Shown: piece after piece, positions 22,976-33,849 of the stretch | How positions within the stretch are numbered: the stretch's first letter is position 1 | Layout of the letters: every line of letters starts with the position of its first letter | Notes under the pieces: model-generated | Told to the model about the DNA's origin: nothing | Database searches by the model: none | What the model saw: only the letters and a program-made list of their open reading frames with translations | Program-made: the position numbers and the translations under genes | Assembly (NCBI GenBank): GCA_023630585.1 | Contig: CM042558.1 | Coordinates: 12,531,800 to 12,595,799, forward strand | Length of the DNA: 64,000 nucleotides | DNA from: Cranoglanis bouderius | Taxonomy: Eukaryota; Chordata; Actinopteri; Siluriformes; Cranoglanididae | Reading direction: 5' to 3'

Positions 22976-23805
22976 ACAATGCAATATCAGTCAAGGTTCT
23001 GTTTCACACTGATCCCACAGAAGGGCTACTGTAGCACAAATTGCTGAAAAAGTTCATGCTGGCTATGATAGAAAGGTGTCAGAACACACAATGCATTGCA
23101 GTTTGCTGTATATGTGGCTGGGTAGCCGCAGACCGGTCAGAGTGCCCATCCCTGTTCACCGTCAACAGCGCCTACAATGGACATGTGAGCATCAGAACTG
23201 GACCATGGAGCAATGGAAAATGGCCTGGTCTGATGAATTATGTTTTATTTTACATCATGTGGATGGCTGGGTGCGTGTGTATCACTTACCTGGGGAAGAG
23301 ATGGCACTATACACACCAGGATGCACTATGGGGAGAAGGCACGCTGACGGTTGAGGCAGTGTGATGTTCTGGGCAATGTTCTGCTGGGAAACCTTGGGTC
23401 CTGGGATTCATGTGGATTGTTGCAGACCAAGTACACCCCTTAATGGTAACGGTATTCCCTAATGGCAGTGGCCTCTTTCAGCAGGATAATGTGCTGCAAA
23501 ACATTGCAAAAATTGTTCAGGAATGGTTTGAGGAAGATGACAAAGAGTTCAAGGTGTTGACTTGGCCTCCAAATTCCCCAGATCTCAATCCGATTGAGCA
23601 TCTGTGGGATGTGCTGGACAAACAAGTCCAACCCATGCAGGCCCCACCTCACAACTTACAGGACTTAAAGGATCTGCTGCAAATGTATTGGTGCCAGATA
23701 CCACAGCACACATTCAGAGATCTTGTGGAGTGGTTTTGGTGGCACAAGGGGGACTTACACATTATTAGACTGGTGGTTTTAAGATTATGGCTGATCGGTG
23801 TATGT
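22976..23805 (+). mobile_element. Tc1-like transposon, 36-residue D-to-E spacing
   Basis: A plus-strand Tc1/mariner relic that ends in ATTATGGCTGATCGGTGTAT (to about 23805), a terminal motif I recognise from fish elements. The left inverted repeat is not found; the poly-C tract marks where recognisable sequence starts. Several internal deletions are evident, for example around 23410 and 23490, where conserved blocks are closer than expected for the family. Non-autonomous in its present state. Confidence 0.8.
22990..23760 (+). pseudogene. Tc1-like transposase pseudogene
   Basis: Pieces in order: a helix-turn-helix-like N-terminal region (IAEKVHAGYDRKVSEHT, 23035-23090), RRPVRVPIPVHRQQRLQW, then EQWKMAWSDE, whose Asp is the likely first catalytic residue (about 23230). 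Next comes LFQQDN with the second Asp (about 23487), and PDLNPIEHLWD with the catalytic Glu (about 23598). Between the second Asp and the Glu there are 36 residues, counted codon by codon. The two halves lie in different frames, separated by a frameshift near 23350, and a stop-bearing tail follows. The residues around QDN are altered from the usual QDNAP pattern. The protein is inactive, but the triad itself is still visible. Confidence 0.8.
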
Positions 23806-24451
23806 TCAAGCTAGAATAATTTTTTTTTTTAAAAAACAGATATATTTTATTAACTCTTCAAATATTAGGCAAATTATTCAAACATGTACAATAATATTTT
23901 GGCAACTTATTGGAGCCGTAGGGCTCTTTATTCCTGAACTTTCCACCAGTCCATGTTGACAGTAATCATTAGCTTTTTAGTTTATTACTGTTTGGATTAA
24001 ATTCATTTATTTCAAGTATTAGTCAAATAGCTCAATAACTATAAAAACTCAATAATAAACACAACTATTATTGAATATTGGTGGCTATTTTCAGTTAAGT
24101 CCAAAGGTTACATAAATATTTATGCAGAGAAAGTTGTGTATTCAGAGGTGGGTTATGCATGCACTTAAGTACATTTTCTACATTTTTGGCCATTCTTATT
24201 ATGTAGATTGTTCTTGAATAGAATCATCTGGGACTGGGTTGAAATCACTGCTTTGAAACACAAGCTCTTGCCTTTAACCCCCCACCCAATAAAAATCAGC
24301 AAAAGAAATTCAGTCCTTGAGATAAGCAATGTCTATTATTTAGGTGCTCCTGTGATGTTCTCCATGCAGGGAAAAAAAAAAAAAAAAAACATTAATTAAT
24401 AGTGTCATATTTATTCATTTAACATTGGCCTTGAATGACATTCCATATATA
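23806..24451. other. AT-rich unique sequence
   Basis: Contains an A run at 24372-24389. No gene or known repeat. Confidence 0.4.
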
Positions 24452-24991
24452 TACAGTATTGTGCAAAAGTTTAGGCACATGCAAAGAAATGCTGTAGAGC
24501 AAAGATGCCTTCATGATAATGGAATTAAATGTTTCTAGATAAAAAATGAAACAAAGTCAATATTTGGTGTGACAAAAAACTAAAACTAAAACTAAAAATA
24601 GTAGTCTCTGGTACAGTCTCTGCAGTTTTATAAGGAAATGAGCTGGTAAGTTTTATTGAGCATCTTGCAGAACCAGCCACAGTTCTTCTGGAGACTTTGA
24701 CTTTCGCATTTGCTTCTTATTTTTGCAGCAAAACCCAGCAGCCTTCATTGTGCTTTTTGTCTGAAAAGTGGTCTCTTACATAATATGCTGCTTCCTTTAA
24801 TGACATACAAACATTTTTCTGTAGCATTTAACTTTGTGCTAGAAAACTACTGTTTGGGAATCTAAAATGTTTTTGTACTGACTTGATCATAAAATCATAA
24901 AAGTCATAAAATAAAAAATCTATAACAAAGTTTGTACTGAAAAAAAAAAAAAAAAAAAATAGGGTGCCTAAAACGTTTGCACAGTACTGTA
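24452..24991. mobile_element. Tc1-derived MITE, 540 bp
   Basis: The ends TACAGTATTGTGCAAAAGTT (24452) and CGTTTGCACAGTACTGTA (to 24991) are inverted repeats with TA tips. The interior shows no transposase frame, but the minus-strand words TCTCCAGAAGAACTGTGGCT and GGTTCTGCAAGATGCTCAA look like the vestige of a longer parent element. A second copy, inverted relative to this one, lies at 54364-54919 with high similarity throughout. The T/A-rich run at 24940-24960 is near the right end in this copy. Confidence 0.8.
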
Positions 24992-25412
24992 TATATATTT
25001 GCATATTTGCATATTTACAGTCCAAAACATGAATTTGAGCATGACATATAGCGGTTACATTAAATTGCATTAAATTGTCAGGCAGTGGTGCTGGATTTAA
25101 TATTGCATCTCATTCAAGACGATATCTCACAAGAAATATGGCCTTAAGTCCAAGGTCAGAATCATACCTCTGATTTTCAGGAAATTCCAACCCTTGTGCA
25201 TAACTCTCGCTTACCTCTCTGAATGCCACTTAAGACTGTATTCACTTCTCAGGACTAAATACAGATGTACACAATTTTGGTATTAAATCCTCACTACATG
25301 TACTGTACACAGTCTGATCTAACCACAATATGTCACACAGAAAATATACTCAACGAACTATGCAATGGCATTTGAGAGCAATATTAAATACAAAAATATG
25401 ACACTAATAATT
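24992..25412. other. AT-rich unique sequence
   Basis: No recognisable gene or repeat. Confidence 0.4.
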
Positions 25413-25504
25413 ACTGGCACCCTGTCCAGGGTGTCCCCTGCCTTGTGCCCCAGGATAGGCTCCCAGGGGTGGAAAATGGATGGATGGACAATGGATGGAT
25501 GGAC
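25413..25504 (+). mobile_element. SINE 3-prime fragment
   Basis: CACCCTGTCCAGGGTGTCCC, GCCTTGTGCCCCAGGATAGG and a GGAT-rich tail match the 3-prime body of the SINE at 10327. The tRNA-like head is absent, as in 5-prime truncated inserts. Confidence 0.75.
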
Positions 25505-27054
25505 ACTAATAAATAATTAATACTGTTGTCCATTTAAAGCCCATAAAAAGCTTTTACTTTATACAGAAGACATTGGAGGATACAGCATCTTAATTGGAGA
25601 CCATGCTTATCACAAAGACTTTTTTTTATTAAAGAAATTATGAACAACACTTCCTTAAAGTGAGCTAATGTATAGCAGAGAAGTGCATGGTCAGCTTAAG
25701 GAAAACTGCCTTAACAAAAACATTGGCTTTATATTTGATTCATTTGACCATTCAAAACTAGTGCTATTTTATAAATCTGTCAAATAATGATTTCGTGACA
25801 TGTTTAATGATGATGTTGTCAAATTAAACCAAATTGAATTGCAGTGATTAATGTGATAATTACTAGGGCTATTCAGAAATGACATCTGACATCACTGAAC
25901 TAGAATAAAGGGACGGAAATCTGTTATCATAACTTTACATTCATGAAGCAATACATCTGTGTCTTTAATATTTTTGGATAACACTCAAGGAAGCTTCAGC
26001 TAAAGTTTCATTTGGTGTCAATAGGATGCTTGCTGCTGCATTTTCCCTGGGGCCGTTCTTTTTTTTTTTATTTCGGTAGTGTCAAAATCAACCCTTTAAA
26101 GCATAAAGACAAAAAAGACAGAAAGACAGAGAGAAAGACAGACAAAGCTCAAGTGAAAGAAAACATTAAAGTCGGCAATCACAATGAAATCAAGAGCCCG
26201 CTGCAAAAGAGGCGCTTGGTGTGTTTTTGTTCAAATCTATCTGAACCTTTAGACATTGTTTAGAATGCAATATTTAATACATATACAGTGCAAACTTATA
26301 TAATGGACAACCTTGCACAGTGTATTAAGCAGTCAGAGAAAGAAAGAGAGCAAAAGTTGATTTTCAAAGACGGGGTGAAAACTGCTAATATTTTCCTAAA
26401 TAATAATGAAAGTACATTAAAAATATGTTTAGAAAATGAACAATGATTCAGTAATTCACTTATAAATTTCAAAAGGGACCAATAGGAATTTTGGCTTTGT
26501 TTCAGTTCTATAAAACAGGCAGAAATGCTTAAAATGATTTAAAATAGTGCATCAGTATGTGATTTCAAACAGGTTATGTTTATGGCACACAGAAGAAATG
26601 AATTTGCATTTAATTCTAAATTATAATAGCATTTAATTGCATGTAACAAGAAAAGCATGCCATTTACTGGATAGTACGAAAATTCAAAGTTTTAGTCATA
26701 GTCCAGCATATTTACTGTTCTTATACAGTAAGTGTAGTTGTGTTAACTTTCTGACACATTATAAAGCTACAGAAATTTATCTACTCTTTATAATGCTAGC
26801 ATTAAATAATAGACAGATTTTTTTTCCTTTTCTGTTTTATCTATAGAAACTCTCCTTGTAAGCAGGACAAAATAATAGCTAGCACATCTTATACCAGATC
26901 AGCTCCCGTCATTCGCTTTAAGATCCAAATGAAGCACGGTGACATTTTCACAATGACATACAGTAAGATTTCACTTACAGATTTTCTATTTATTATTAGT
27001 GAAGTGACCACCTTCGCAAAGTTTGCTTACTATAAACACTATAAAGTATAAAAT
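25505..27054. other. AT-rich unique sequence, one shared block
   Basis: The block at 25797-25875 recurs at 38025-38108 (see findings). The rest is featureless; a purine-rich AAAGACAGAAAGAC series lies at 26104-26150. Confidence 0.4.
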
Positions 27055-27535
27055 GCTTCCTGAAGGCCAACAGAGAAAGAATCAGGAGGAGCTTCTTCCC
27101 ACAGGCCATTCAGGCCCTCAACCAGGACAATACTAAGGACTAGAGCTTGGACTTGCTTACACAACACCCACACCTACATTCCTTTAATATATCTTCTATT
27201 CATTCATCCTCAGTAAGCACTTTATCCTGCATTACCCTGTATTTATAAAAAAATATATATATATTATATATGTGGGCAATTTCAATGTAACTACCTCAGC
27301 TTAATATTTCACAGTTTTATAATGCACAAACCACATACTGTATTTGCACTTTATACCAATTATAGTCAGACTGTTGCTGCGACTAATCATTTATTTTAAT
27401 ACTTCCCTTTTTTCTAACTCTATGTAGATTCTATTTTATGTCACAGACATAAATAAAAATAAAAAATAAAAAGCATTTCACTACACGTCGTACTGTGTGT
27501 GGTTGTGTGACAAATAAAATTTGAATTTGATTTGA
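27055..27535 (+). mobile_element. L2-type LINE 3-prime end
   Basis: AGGAGGAGCTTCTTCCCACAGG (27084 on), TTTGCACTTTATACC, and the closing GTGACAAATAAAATTTGAA with (TTTGA)n ending at 27530 are the hallmark 3-prime end of L2-type LINEs in fish (AAGCATTTCACTACACGTCG precedes it). Only the tail and perhaps the last coding bases remain, a typical 5-prime truncation. An AT-rich filler at 27240-27275 splits the body. Confidence 0.65.
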
Positions 27536-27626
27536 AAATTCATGCTATACAGTATTGTGCATTTATAACATGTACTGTACATTTAAGTAAATCTTGCTTT
27601 TTATTCAGAGAGAACCTTGTAATATA

Positions 27627-27870
27627 TTCATTTATTCATCTTCATTCATTTATTCATCTTCACTAAGCATTTTAACTTGGTCTGGGTTGCAGTGAATCGG
27701 GAACCTTTCCCGAGGCAGACTTTAGAGTTGCCAATCCACCAACATGCATGTTTTTTGGAGGTAGGAGAAAACCAGAGAACACAGAAGAAACATGCACTGA
27801 AACTCTATACAGATATTAACCTGATCTCAGGATCAAACCCGAGACCCTGGAGCTATGGGACTGCAATGTT
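27627..27870 (-). mobile_element. Degenerate tRNA-derived SINE
   Basis: On the minus strand the B-box-like GGGTTTGATCCTGAGATC is at 27825-27842, preceded by CTCCAGGGTCTCG. The body includes the GGAGGTAGGAGAAAACCAGA complement of the SINE core at 27760. Older and more diverged than the copy at 10327. Confidence 0.6.
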
Positions 27871-28612
27871 AAATAATTTTTATAATATATAAATTCATAA
27901 AAATTATTTTCCTTATATAGAAAAATGTCTACAGAGTCATTTTTTTAAAACAGCATCCATAATTTCTGATTACCTCATGTCTGCTTTCCACATTTCCTTT
28001 ATCCTCATCCTATGCCAGGAAATAAACAAGAGCTGGTATATGAACCCGTAAAAATGGTTTTAAGAAGCGCACACTTTACTCAGTGGGGTGTTTGTGTTTA
28101 AATAGTAGGGGTGTAACTGAATATGGATAAATAATTCAGAATGAAGAGACTTATATGAAAATAGATATACATCAAATAGGAGGCAGACTATTTTTTTTTT
28201 TTAAGGACTATAGGTGTGCATCGGGACTGGGATCATGTAGGATGCAGCAAAAAAAAAAAAAAAGTAATGTAAGCCAGAGCTTTCTGACAGAGGTCTCTAG
28301 CATGAAGTTGACCAATGCATTTACAGCATTCATTTGTCTTACTTTAAATTAGGCTACTAGTGTAATTATATTTTTGTCAAGAGATGGCAAAGTGTTACAC
28401 CCCTAGTAAGTAGGTAAACATTGTAGCTATAAACGTCTCAGTGAAGAATGGAGTGATACACTAATAATGGCATTTGTACCATTCCCTAAATTAAATTAAC
28501 ATATTTGTTTACAAGAGCACTTTTTTGAACAATATACCATATTATGCAGGGGGAAAAAAGAACCTTGGATGAAAGTTTCTAAAAGAAATTGCAGGTAAAG
28601 TTTTCTCAGCTG
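27871..28612. other. AT-rich unique sequence
   Basis: T run at 28191-28202 and A run at 28249-28263. No gene. Confidence 0.4.
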
Positions 28613-28624
28613 AACCCCCCCCCC

Positions 28625-28650
<26 letters not shown>
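28613..28650. repeat. Poly-C then (CA)n
   Basis: About 11 C followed by about 13 CA units. Confidence 0.93.
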
Positions 28651-28656
<6 letters not shown>

Positions 28657-29605
28657 GTATATTAAATTTAATGAGTCAAACCTGCAAGAAATGGACATAC
28701 TTTTAGTTATTTTTTTTTACTTTGATCCAAGGTTTAATTTTTCTCAATGTACTCAAGGAAAAATACAAGGTGCCTTTGTGCTTCTTTACATCTTCTGTCC
28801 ATCTGTCCTTCAGTCTGCTGTCTAGTTTCTATACAATCCACTGTATCAGGAAGGATATGAAATAGTCTGGTTCTTAAAAAATGCTATTAAAATTGTAAAT
28901 TGATATAGAAAGAAACAGCTCAATATAAAAATTAGACAAGCTGCATCCACATTTTCTAATCACAGGCCTCTGAATGTACAGCTCTTTTTTCCCCCCATTG
29001 CCATTAGATAGTGGCATCCCCACCCACCCTCCTCATTTAGGCCAATTAGCGTGTACCAGAGGCTAACACCTTAAGAACTCAAAGGTGGCAAGAAAATCGA
29101 TGGAAGTTAAAGCTTAAGTTCAGATATAAACAGCTGGATAAGTTGAGATCAATAGAGTTGGATCCTGGAGCAACTGGTCAATATTTCATCACTTTAGATG
29201 CAGGGGAAGCCGGATCTCATGAACAGACAGAGCTAGCGGGAGCGGATGGTCCTATGGCACAGCGAGGAAATGTTAATGACCGCTGCACAGCGACCTCAAA
29301 CCGATAAACTGATAGCGGCCCCGGTGCTGATTCAATAGCGGCAGCCGTAATGAAAAAGTACTACTTTGTCGGTATCGATTTTCCTCCCTGTCCTTTGATT
29401 CTTTCCGGGAGCTAATTCACTTGTTGCTGGCTAACACAGACATCACGAGTCAGCCTGGAAAGGCATGGCAATACTTTCTCTCCGCTTCCCGAAGACAAGA
29501 CATTTATTACTCTTTTCGCATTTATTCCACGCTGTTTCATTTCTTTTAGATTTTTTTTTTTTATTACTTATGAACTGGTTTCACATCTCTTTTTCCATCT
29601 CCTCC
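28651..29605. other. Repeat-poor sequence, possible regulatory DNA
   Basis: 28900-29480 lacks known repeats and is less AT-rich, with words such as GGCCAATTAGCGTG, AAACAGCTGGATAAG (an E-box CAGCTG) and GATTCAATAGCGGCAGCC. It resembles conserved non-coding DNA of vertebrate gene deserts, but conservation cannot be tested from one sequence. Confidence 0.35.
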
Positions 29606-29648
29606 AGACACCCCCCCCCCGACCCCCCCCCCCACACACACACACAAA
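29606..29648. repeat. Poly-C/(CA)n tract
   Basis: Two C runs of about 11 bases, GA between them, followed by a short CA run. Confidence 0.9.
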
Positions 29649-30018
29649 CACCGACACTCTGAGACCCAGGTCCAGATGGATGTATGCTCGTTCAAGACAT
29701 TTGTGTAAATTATTTACAAGAACACAGGTTCACATACTGTTCTGTGGGCTGAGCGGGGGAGAGTATTTATTGGCTTTTGTCAGATGATTCACCATGAGCT
29801 TCTGCCTGACTGCTATTGTTACACTAGGAGGAAAATCATAAGCCCAGCCGCTTGCTATAAACAATTAATAGATCCAAAAATAAGCACAGGACATGAGGAG
29901 GGCCTGTTATATCTCTCAGGAAAATGCAACCATTTATTTTTCCCCTTTACGTCACCTAACTGTAAAAATTTGGCTTCACATAGCTTCTGCATAGCAATGT
30001 TTATGAAATGCAATAATG
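29649..30018. other. Unique sequence, no gene seen
   Basis: No motif or repeat recognised. Confidence 0.35.
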
Positions 30019-30019
30019 T

Positions 30020-30077
<58 letters not shown>
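30019..30077. repeat. (ATA)n microsatellite
   Basis: About 19 ATA units. Confidence 0.97.
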
Positions 30078-30325
30078 TCCTTCTGATTTTCTGTATTTAA
30101 TGCATACTTGGTTCTTGGCCTGAGTACAGTGTGTCGACAGAGCTGGAAAAAGTACAAGTACAAGTATAATGTTTTCAGTTTTCAAGTTTATTTGTCATGT
30201 GCACAAAATGTTAGGGACAGTTGTACATTGAAATGCTTGTCATGAGGCTCACATTCATGAAGTAATACAGCTGTTCAATACAAAATATATACATAAGAAG
30301 AAAGAGGAGGGGGAAAGATTATGAC

Positions 30326-30365
30326 CAAATACAATATATACAGTATACAAAGTATGCAGGATATA
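30326..30365. repeat. Direct repeat, left copy (40 bp)
   Basis: Matches 30920-30959 at 39 of 40 positions. It flanks the 554-bp composite insert and could be an unusually long target-site duplication or a pre-existing tandem repeat of the LINE tail. Confidence 0.85.
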
Positions 30366-30372
30366 GCCTATC

Positions 30373-30553
30373 AGAAGAAGAAGAAAAAAAACGTAAAACA
30401 AAGAACACAGTGAGTAAATTGGTTATTACAGTATAGTGACAGCTATAGACACTACTGAATCTCAAATTTAGATTCAGATATGCTACACTAACATTGCTGT
30501 AATTTTCCATCAATGAACGCATGATACTATAATAATGAATAATATGATTGTCA
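30373..30553 (+). repeat. Dispersed 180-bp block, copy 1
   Basis: Shares GTAAAACAAAGAACACAGTG, GACAGCTATAGACACTA and GAATAATATGATTGTCA with 33546-33720 in the same order and orientation, with only scattered differences. Non-coding. Identity unknown: a segmental duplicate or an unnamed dispersed repeat. Confidence 0.85.
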
Positions 30554-30556
30554 TAT

Positions 30557-30767
30557 GGGGGCACTGTGGCTTAGTGGTTAGCACTTCGCCTCGCATCTGC
30601 GGGGTTGGGAGTTTGATTCCTGCCTCCGCCCTGTGTGGAGTTTGCACGTTCTCCCCATGCTTTGAGGGTTTCCTCCAGGTACTCAGATTTCCTCCCACAG
30701 TACAAAGACATGCGTTGTAGGCTGGTTGGCATTTCCAAATTGTCTGTAGTATGTGAATGTATGTGAA

Positions 30768-30807
<40 letters not shown>

Positions 30808-30913
30808 TGTGCGATTGTGCACTGTAATGGGTTGGCACCCTGTAAAGGGTGCCCCCCCGACTTCTGCCCTGAGTCCCCTGGGATAGGCTCCAGGCTACTG
30901 TGTAGGATAAGCA
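30557..30913 (+). mobile_element. tRNA-derived SINE with internal (GT)n
   Basis: Head: GTGGCTTAGTGGTTAGCAC (A-box region, 30566) and GGGAGTTTGATTCC (B-box region, 30607-30620). The body matches the SINE at 10327 (AAAGACATGCGTTGTAGGCT). A (GT)n array has expanded inside it at 30771-30804, where other copies have a short TGTGTGTG. The tail is lost: it ends GTAGGATAAGC with no GGAT run. It abuts the 180-bp block on its left. Confidence 0.85.
30771..30804. repeat. (GT)n inside a SINE
   Basis: About 17 GT units grown from a short GT stretch in the SINE body. Confidence 0.95.
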
Positions 30914-30919
30914 AATATA

Positions 30920-30959
30920 CAAATACAATGTATACAGTATACAAAGTATGCAGGATATA
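30920..30959. repeat. Direct repeat, right copy (40 bp)
   Basis: Partner of 30326-30365 with one mismatch (G for A at the tenth to eleventh base). Confidence 0.85.
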
Positions 30960-31475
30960 TTAGGCAAACTGGTATGTATGCCTAATAAGTATTTAGGTAA
31001 AGTGCAGGAGGTAGTAAACCAAATATTAGTATAGAGTTTGCCTGAAGCTCTCAACAGTTCAGCCATCTTGAGGCGCACCGGAACCGGCAGTGTGTTGAGG
31101 GAGTTGGAAAAAGCTGGCCATTGAAGTGAATCTAAGGTTTTGAATGCCATGCTGTGGACAGATCAGGAAGCCAATTAATTTCCCAACAGCCCATTGTGTA
31201 GCAAAGAGAGGACGAGAGCAGCTGTCTTTACACTTTATACCATAGGTTTTGGCAATTTTGATGGCAAGTTGACATGCCAACCATGTTCAGTGACATATAT
31301 ATATTAATGTATGCATTCCACCACCTCCTAAGGGATCCCTAGATTTTTCAAGCTACAGTGCTGTGAAAAATTATCCTGATTTCTTCTGTTTTTGTGTATA
31401 TCTCATACTAAATAGTTTTAGACCTTCAAATAAAATACAACTTAAAACAAATGCAACCGGAGTAAACACACAACA

Positions 31476-31479
<4 letters not shown>

Positions 31480-31519
<40 letters not shown>
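31480..31519. repeat. (TA)n microsatellite
   Basis: About 20 TA units inside the left inverted repeat of the Tc1-like element. Confidence 0.96.
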
Positions 31520-31522
<3 letters not shown>

Positions 31523-31599
31523 ATTATTGAAGCAAAAAAATAATAATACCAACACCTATCACCAATGTGAAAAACTAACTGCCCCCTTAAACTTACAAT

Positions 31600-32090
31600 C
31601 TGGTTGTGCCCTCTTTAGCAGCAATAAATGCAACCAAACACTTCAGATTACTGGAGATCAGTCTTTCACAGCGCTGTGGTGGAATTTTGGCCCACTCTTT
31701 TTTGCAGAACTGCTTTAGTTCAGCCACACTGGAGGGTTTTTAAGCATGAACTGCCCATTTAAGGTCCTGCCACAGCATCTCAATTGGTTCTAGTCAGGAC
31801 TTTGACTAGGCCACTCCAAAACTTTAATTGTGCTTTTTTTTGTTTGTTATAAACCATTCAGAGGTGGATGTACTCCTATGCTTTGGACCATTGTCTTGCT
31901 GCATAATCCAGTTGCGCTTTAGTTTCAACTCATGGACTGAAGACCAGACATTCTCCTTTAGGATTTTCTGGTAGAGAGCAGAATTCATGTTTCCCTCAAT
32001 TATTGCAAGTTTCCCAGGCCTGAAGCAGCAAAGCATCCCCACACCATCACACTTCCACCACCATGCTTGACCGTAGGTATGATGTTTTTT
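31600..32090 (-). pseudogene. Tc1-like transposase pseudogene
   Basis: The central QQDNGPKH motif retains the second catalytic Asp. The reading frame runs 72 residues (31824-32042), but a frameshift separates it from the upstream VWGC block and from the downstream PIE block, where the last catalytic Glu should lie (about 31770). The N-terminal DNA-binding region appears deleted: only about 260 bp of non-coding sequence lies between 32090 and the inner repeat. Confidence 0.75.
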
Positions 32091-32547
32091 TTGTGTAATT
32101 CAGTGTTTGGTTTACGCCAGATGTAACAGGACCCATGTCTTACAAACAGTTCCACTTTCGACTCATCAATCCACAGAACATTCTCCCAAAAGGGACTTTT
32201 TAACCAACTTCATGCTGTTGAAAAAGTTCTATTTAAGTGTTGATTTGATTGAACAGGGTTTGCAGTAATCAGGCCTGGTTGCGTCTAGTCCAGCTTAACC
32301 CCATTATGAATGCAGTTTCATAGATTTGGGGAATTAATAACTACGGTGACAAATACATTTTCACACAGGCCCAGTTGGTATCGGATAACTTTTTTGCTTC
32401 AATAAATAACTATCATTTAAAAACTGTATTTTGTGTTTATTCAGATTTCATTTGCTTTATCTTAGATGTTGTTTTAATTTCTGAAACAATTTAGTATGAG
32501 ATATACACCAAAACAGAAGAAATCAAATACTTTTTCACAGCACTGTA

Positions 32548-32914
32548 TTCATAAAGTGTACAGTATATGTACACTTAAACTTTTATAAGCAGTAATAAGA
32601 AAAACACTTTGCCTAACTGCCAGAAAATACATAGATAACTCAGTTTGTAATGTGAAATGAGTGTCACTGTTAAAACTTTAACATTAACAATATTAAGCAG
32701 TATTTCATGTTGATTTTTCCACCAAGTGCTGAGTTCAGGAGACACTGCAGAGCATCTTAATGACACTTGGCATGCTACTTCAAATTCTCACCATTATGTG
32801 ACTCCAGAAGTACACTGAGCTGCAAAGTCAGTTGTAATGACATTCTATTTTAAGTGATCCCAGAAAGCATGGGCGTTTTTAATCTCACTTCTATTTTAAC
32901 CATTTTAAATCCAC
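32548..32914. other. Unique sequence, no gene seen
   Basis: AT-rich; nothing recognised. Confidence 0.35.
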
Positions 32915-33030
32915 ACATGGATGAGTGTGTGATTGTGTTTTTGAATGGTGCCTTGTGATGTACTGGTGTCCTATCCAGGGTGTACTCCTGCCACGCAGAT
33001 AGACTCCGGATCCACCCAGACCTTGACACT
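32915..33030 (+). mobile_element. Degenerate SINE 3-prime fragment
   Basis: GGTGTCCTATCCAGGGTGTA and GCCACGCAGATAGACTCCGG resemble the SINE 3-prime body (compare 34033-34078). Old and truncated. Confidence 0.55.
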
Positions 33031-33036
33031 GAAGAC

Positions 33037-33400
33037 AATTCAATTCAATTCAATTCAATTTTATTTGTATAGCACTTTTAACAATGGACATTGTCACAAA
33101 GAGCTTTGCAGAAATATATAAATTCAGGATATACATTTTTAATTTATAAATTTCTCCCTAATGAGCAAGCCAGAAGCAACTGTGCCAAGAAAAAACTCCC
33201 TGAGACTATATGAGGAAGAAATCTTGAGAGGAACCAGACTCAAAAGGGAACCCGACCTCATCTGGGTGACAATGAATATTGCAATTATAAATAATCCTCT
33301 TCTATAACTGTGCACTACATGGTCAAAAAGTGCAATTGTGTAACCAGGAAATCCATTATAGTTTTTGCATGAAGTCTATTTTGCTGAAGTTATCAACTGG
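33037..33400 (-). mobile_element. LINE 3-prime tail, 5-prime truncated
   Basis: ATTCA pentamer array (33038-33061), then TTTATTTGTATAGCACTTTT. It aligns with 8214-8580 and 62155-62520 along its whole length, including GAGAGGAACCAGACTCAAAA near 33229. The insertion sits directly after a SINE fragment. Confidence 0.75.
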
Positions 33401-33545
33401 TAATAATTGAATGAAAGAAAGAAATCCACACCAGCTTTTTAAACACTCTGAGTAATCACAGAACGATGGATGCTTTAATAGTCTTTTTAAAATGTAGCTG
33501 CTATTGTTTACATCGTCTACATTGTGTCTTCATTGGGAGCCCGTT

Positions 33546-33720
33546 AGAAGAAAAAAGAAAGTAAAACAAAGAACACAGTGAGTAAATTGGCCATTACAGT
33601 ATAATGACAGCTATAGACACTATTGTGTCTCAATTTAGATTCAGATATGCTACACTAACATCATTGTAATTTTCCATTAATGAATGCATGATACTCTAAT
33701 AATGAATAATATGATTGTCA
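33546..33720 (+). repeat. Dispersed 180-bp block, copy 2
   Basis: Near-identical partner of 30373-30553, direct orientation. Here the block continues into CCATATGCGACATAG instead of a SINE, so this may be the uninterrupted arrangement. Confidence 0.85.
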
Positions 33721-33849
33721 CCATATGCGACATAGACAGCCAGGTTCTCAGGAAAGGAAACTACAGTCATTTATAATCATTCAGATCCAGGAGTTTTACC
33801 ATAGAGGAGACATTTTATTGCAGATGCCACTCTAAAAAAAACCCTTTAA

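Larger units (their letters stand above)
30166..31290 (-). mobile_element. L2-type LINE 3-prime end, interrupted
   Basis: On the minus strand the element closes with GTGCACATGACAAATAAACTTG (reverse of 30180-30201) and AAGCATTTCAATGTACAACTG, the L2-type tail. Upstream LINE sequence resumes after a composite insert and runs through about 31290, with the minus-strand words ACACACTGCCGGTTCCGGTG and GGCATTCAAAACC. No intact reading frame is present. The insertion of 30366-30919 separates the two parts and is bounded by a 40-bp direct repeat. Confidence 0.65.
31354..32547 (-). mobile_element. Tc1-like transposon, degenerate near full length
   Basis: Terminal inverted repeats TACAGTGCTGTGAAAAATTA (31354) and TTTTTCACAGCACTGTA (to 32547) with TA tips, extending inward through TTCTTCTGTTTT and its partner. 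Length 1,194 bp. Minus-strand transposase pieces: VKHGGGSVMVWGCFAASG (about 32070-32017), NMNSALYQKILKENV and NWIMQQDNGPKHRS (31900-32000), and a C-terminal EWAKIPPQRCERL block (about 31660-31700). A (TA)n array of about 40 bp has grown in the left repeat at 31480-31519. Confidence 0.87.

Noticed and set aside
29784..30163. Poly-Ile and poly-Tyr frames
   Set aside because: They arise from the (ATA)n array.
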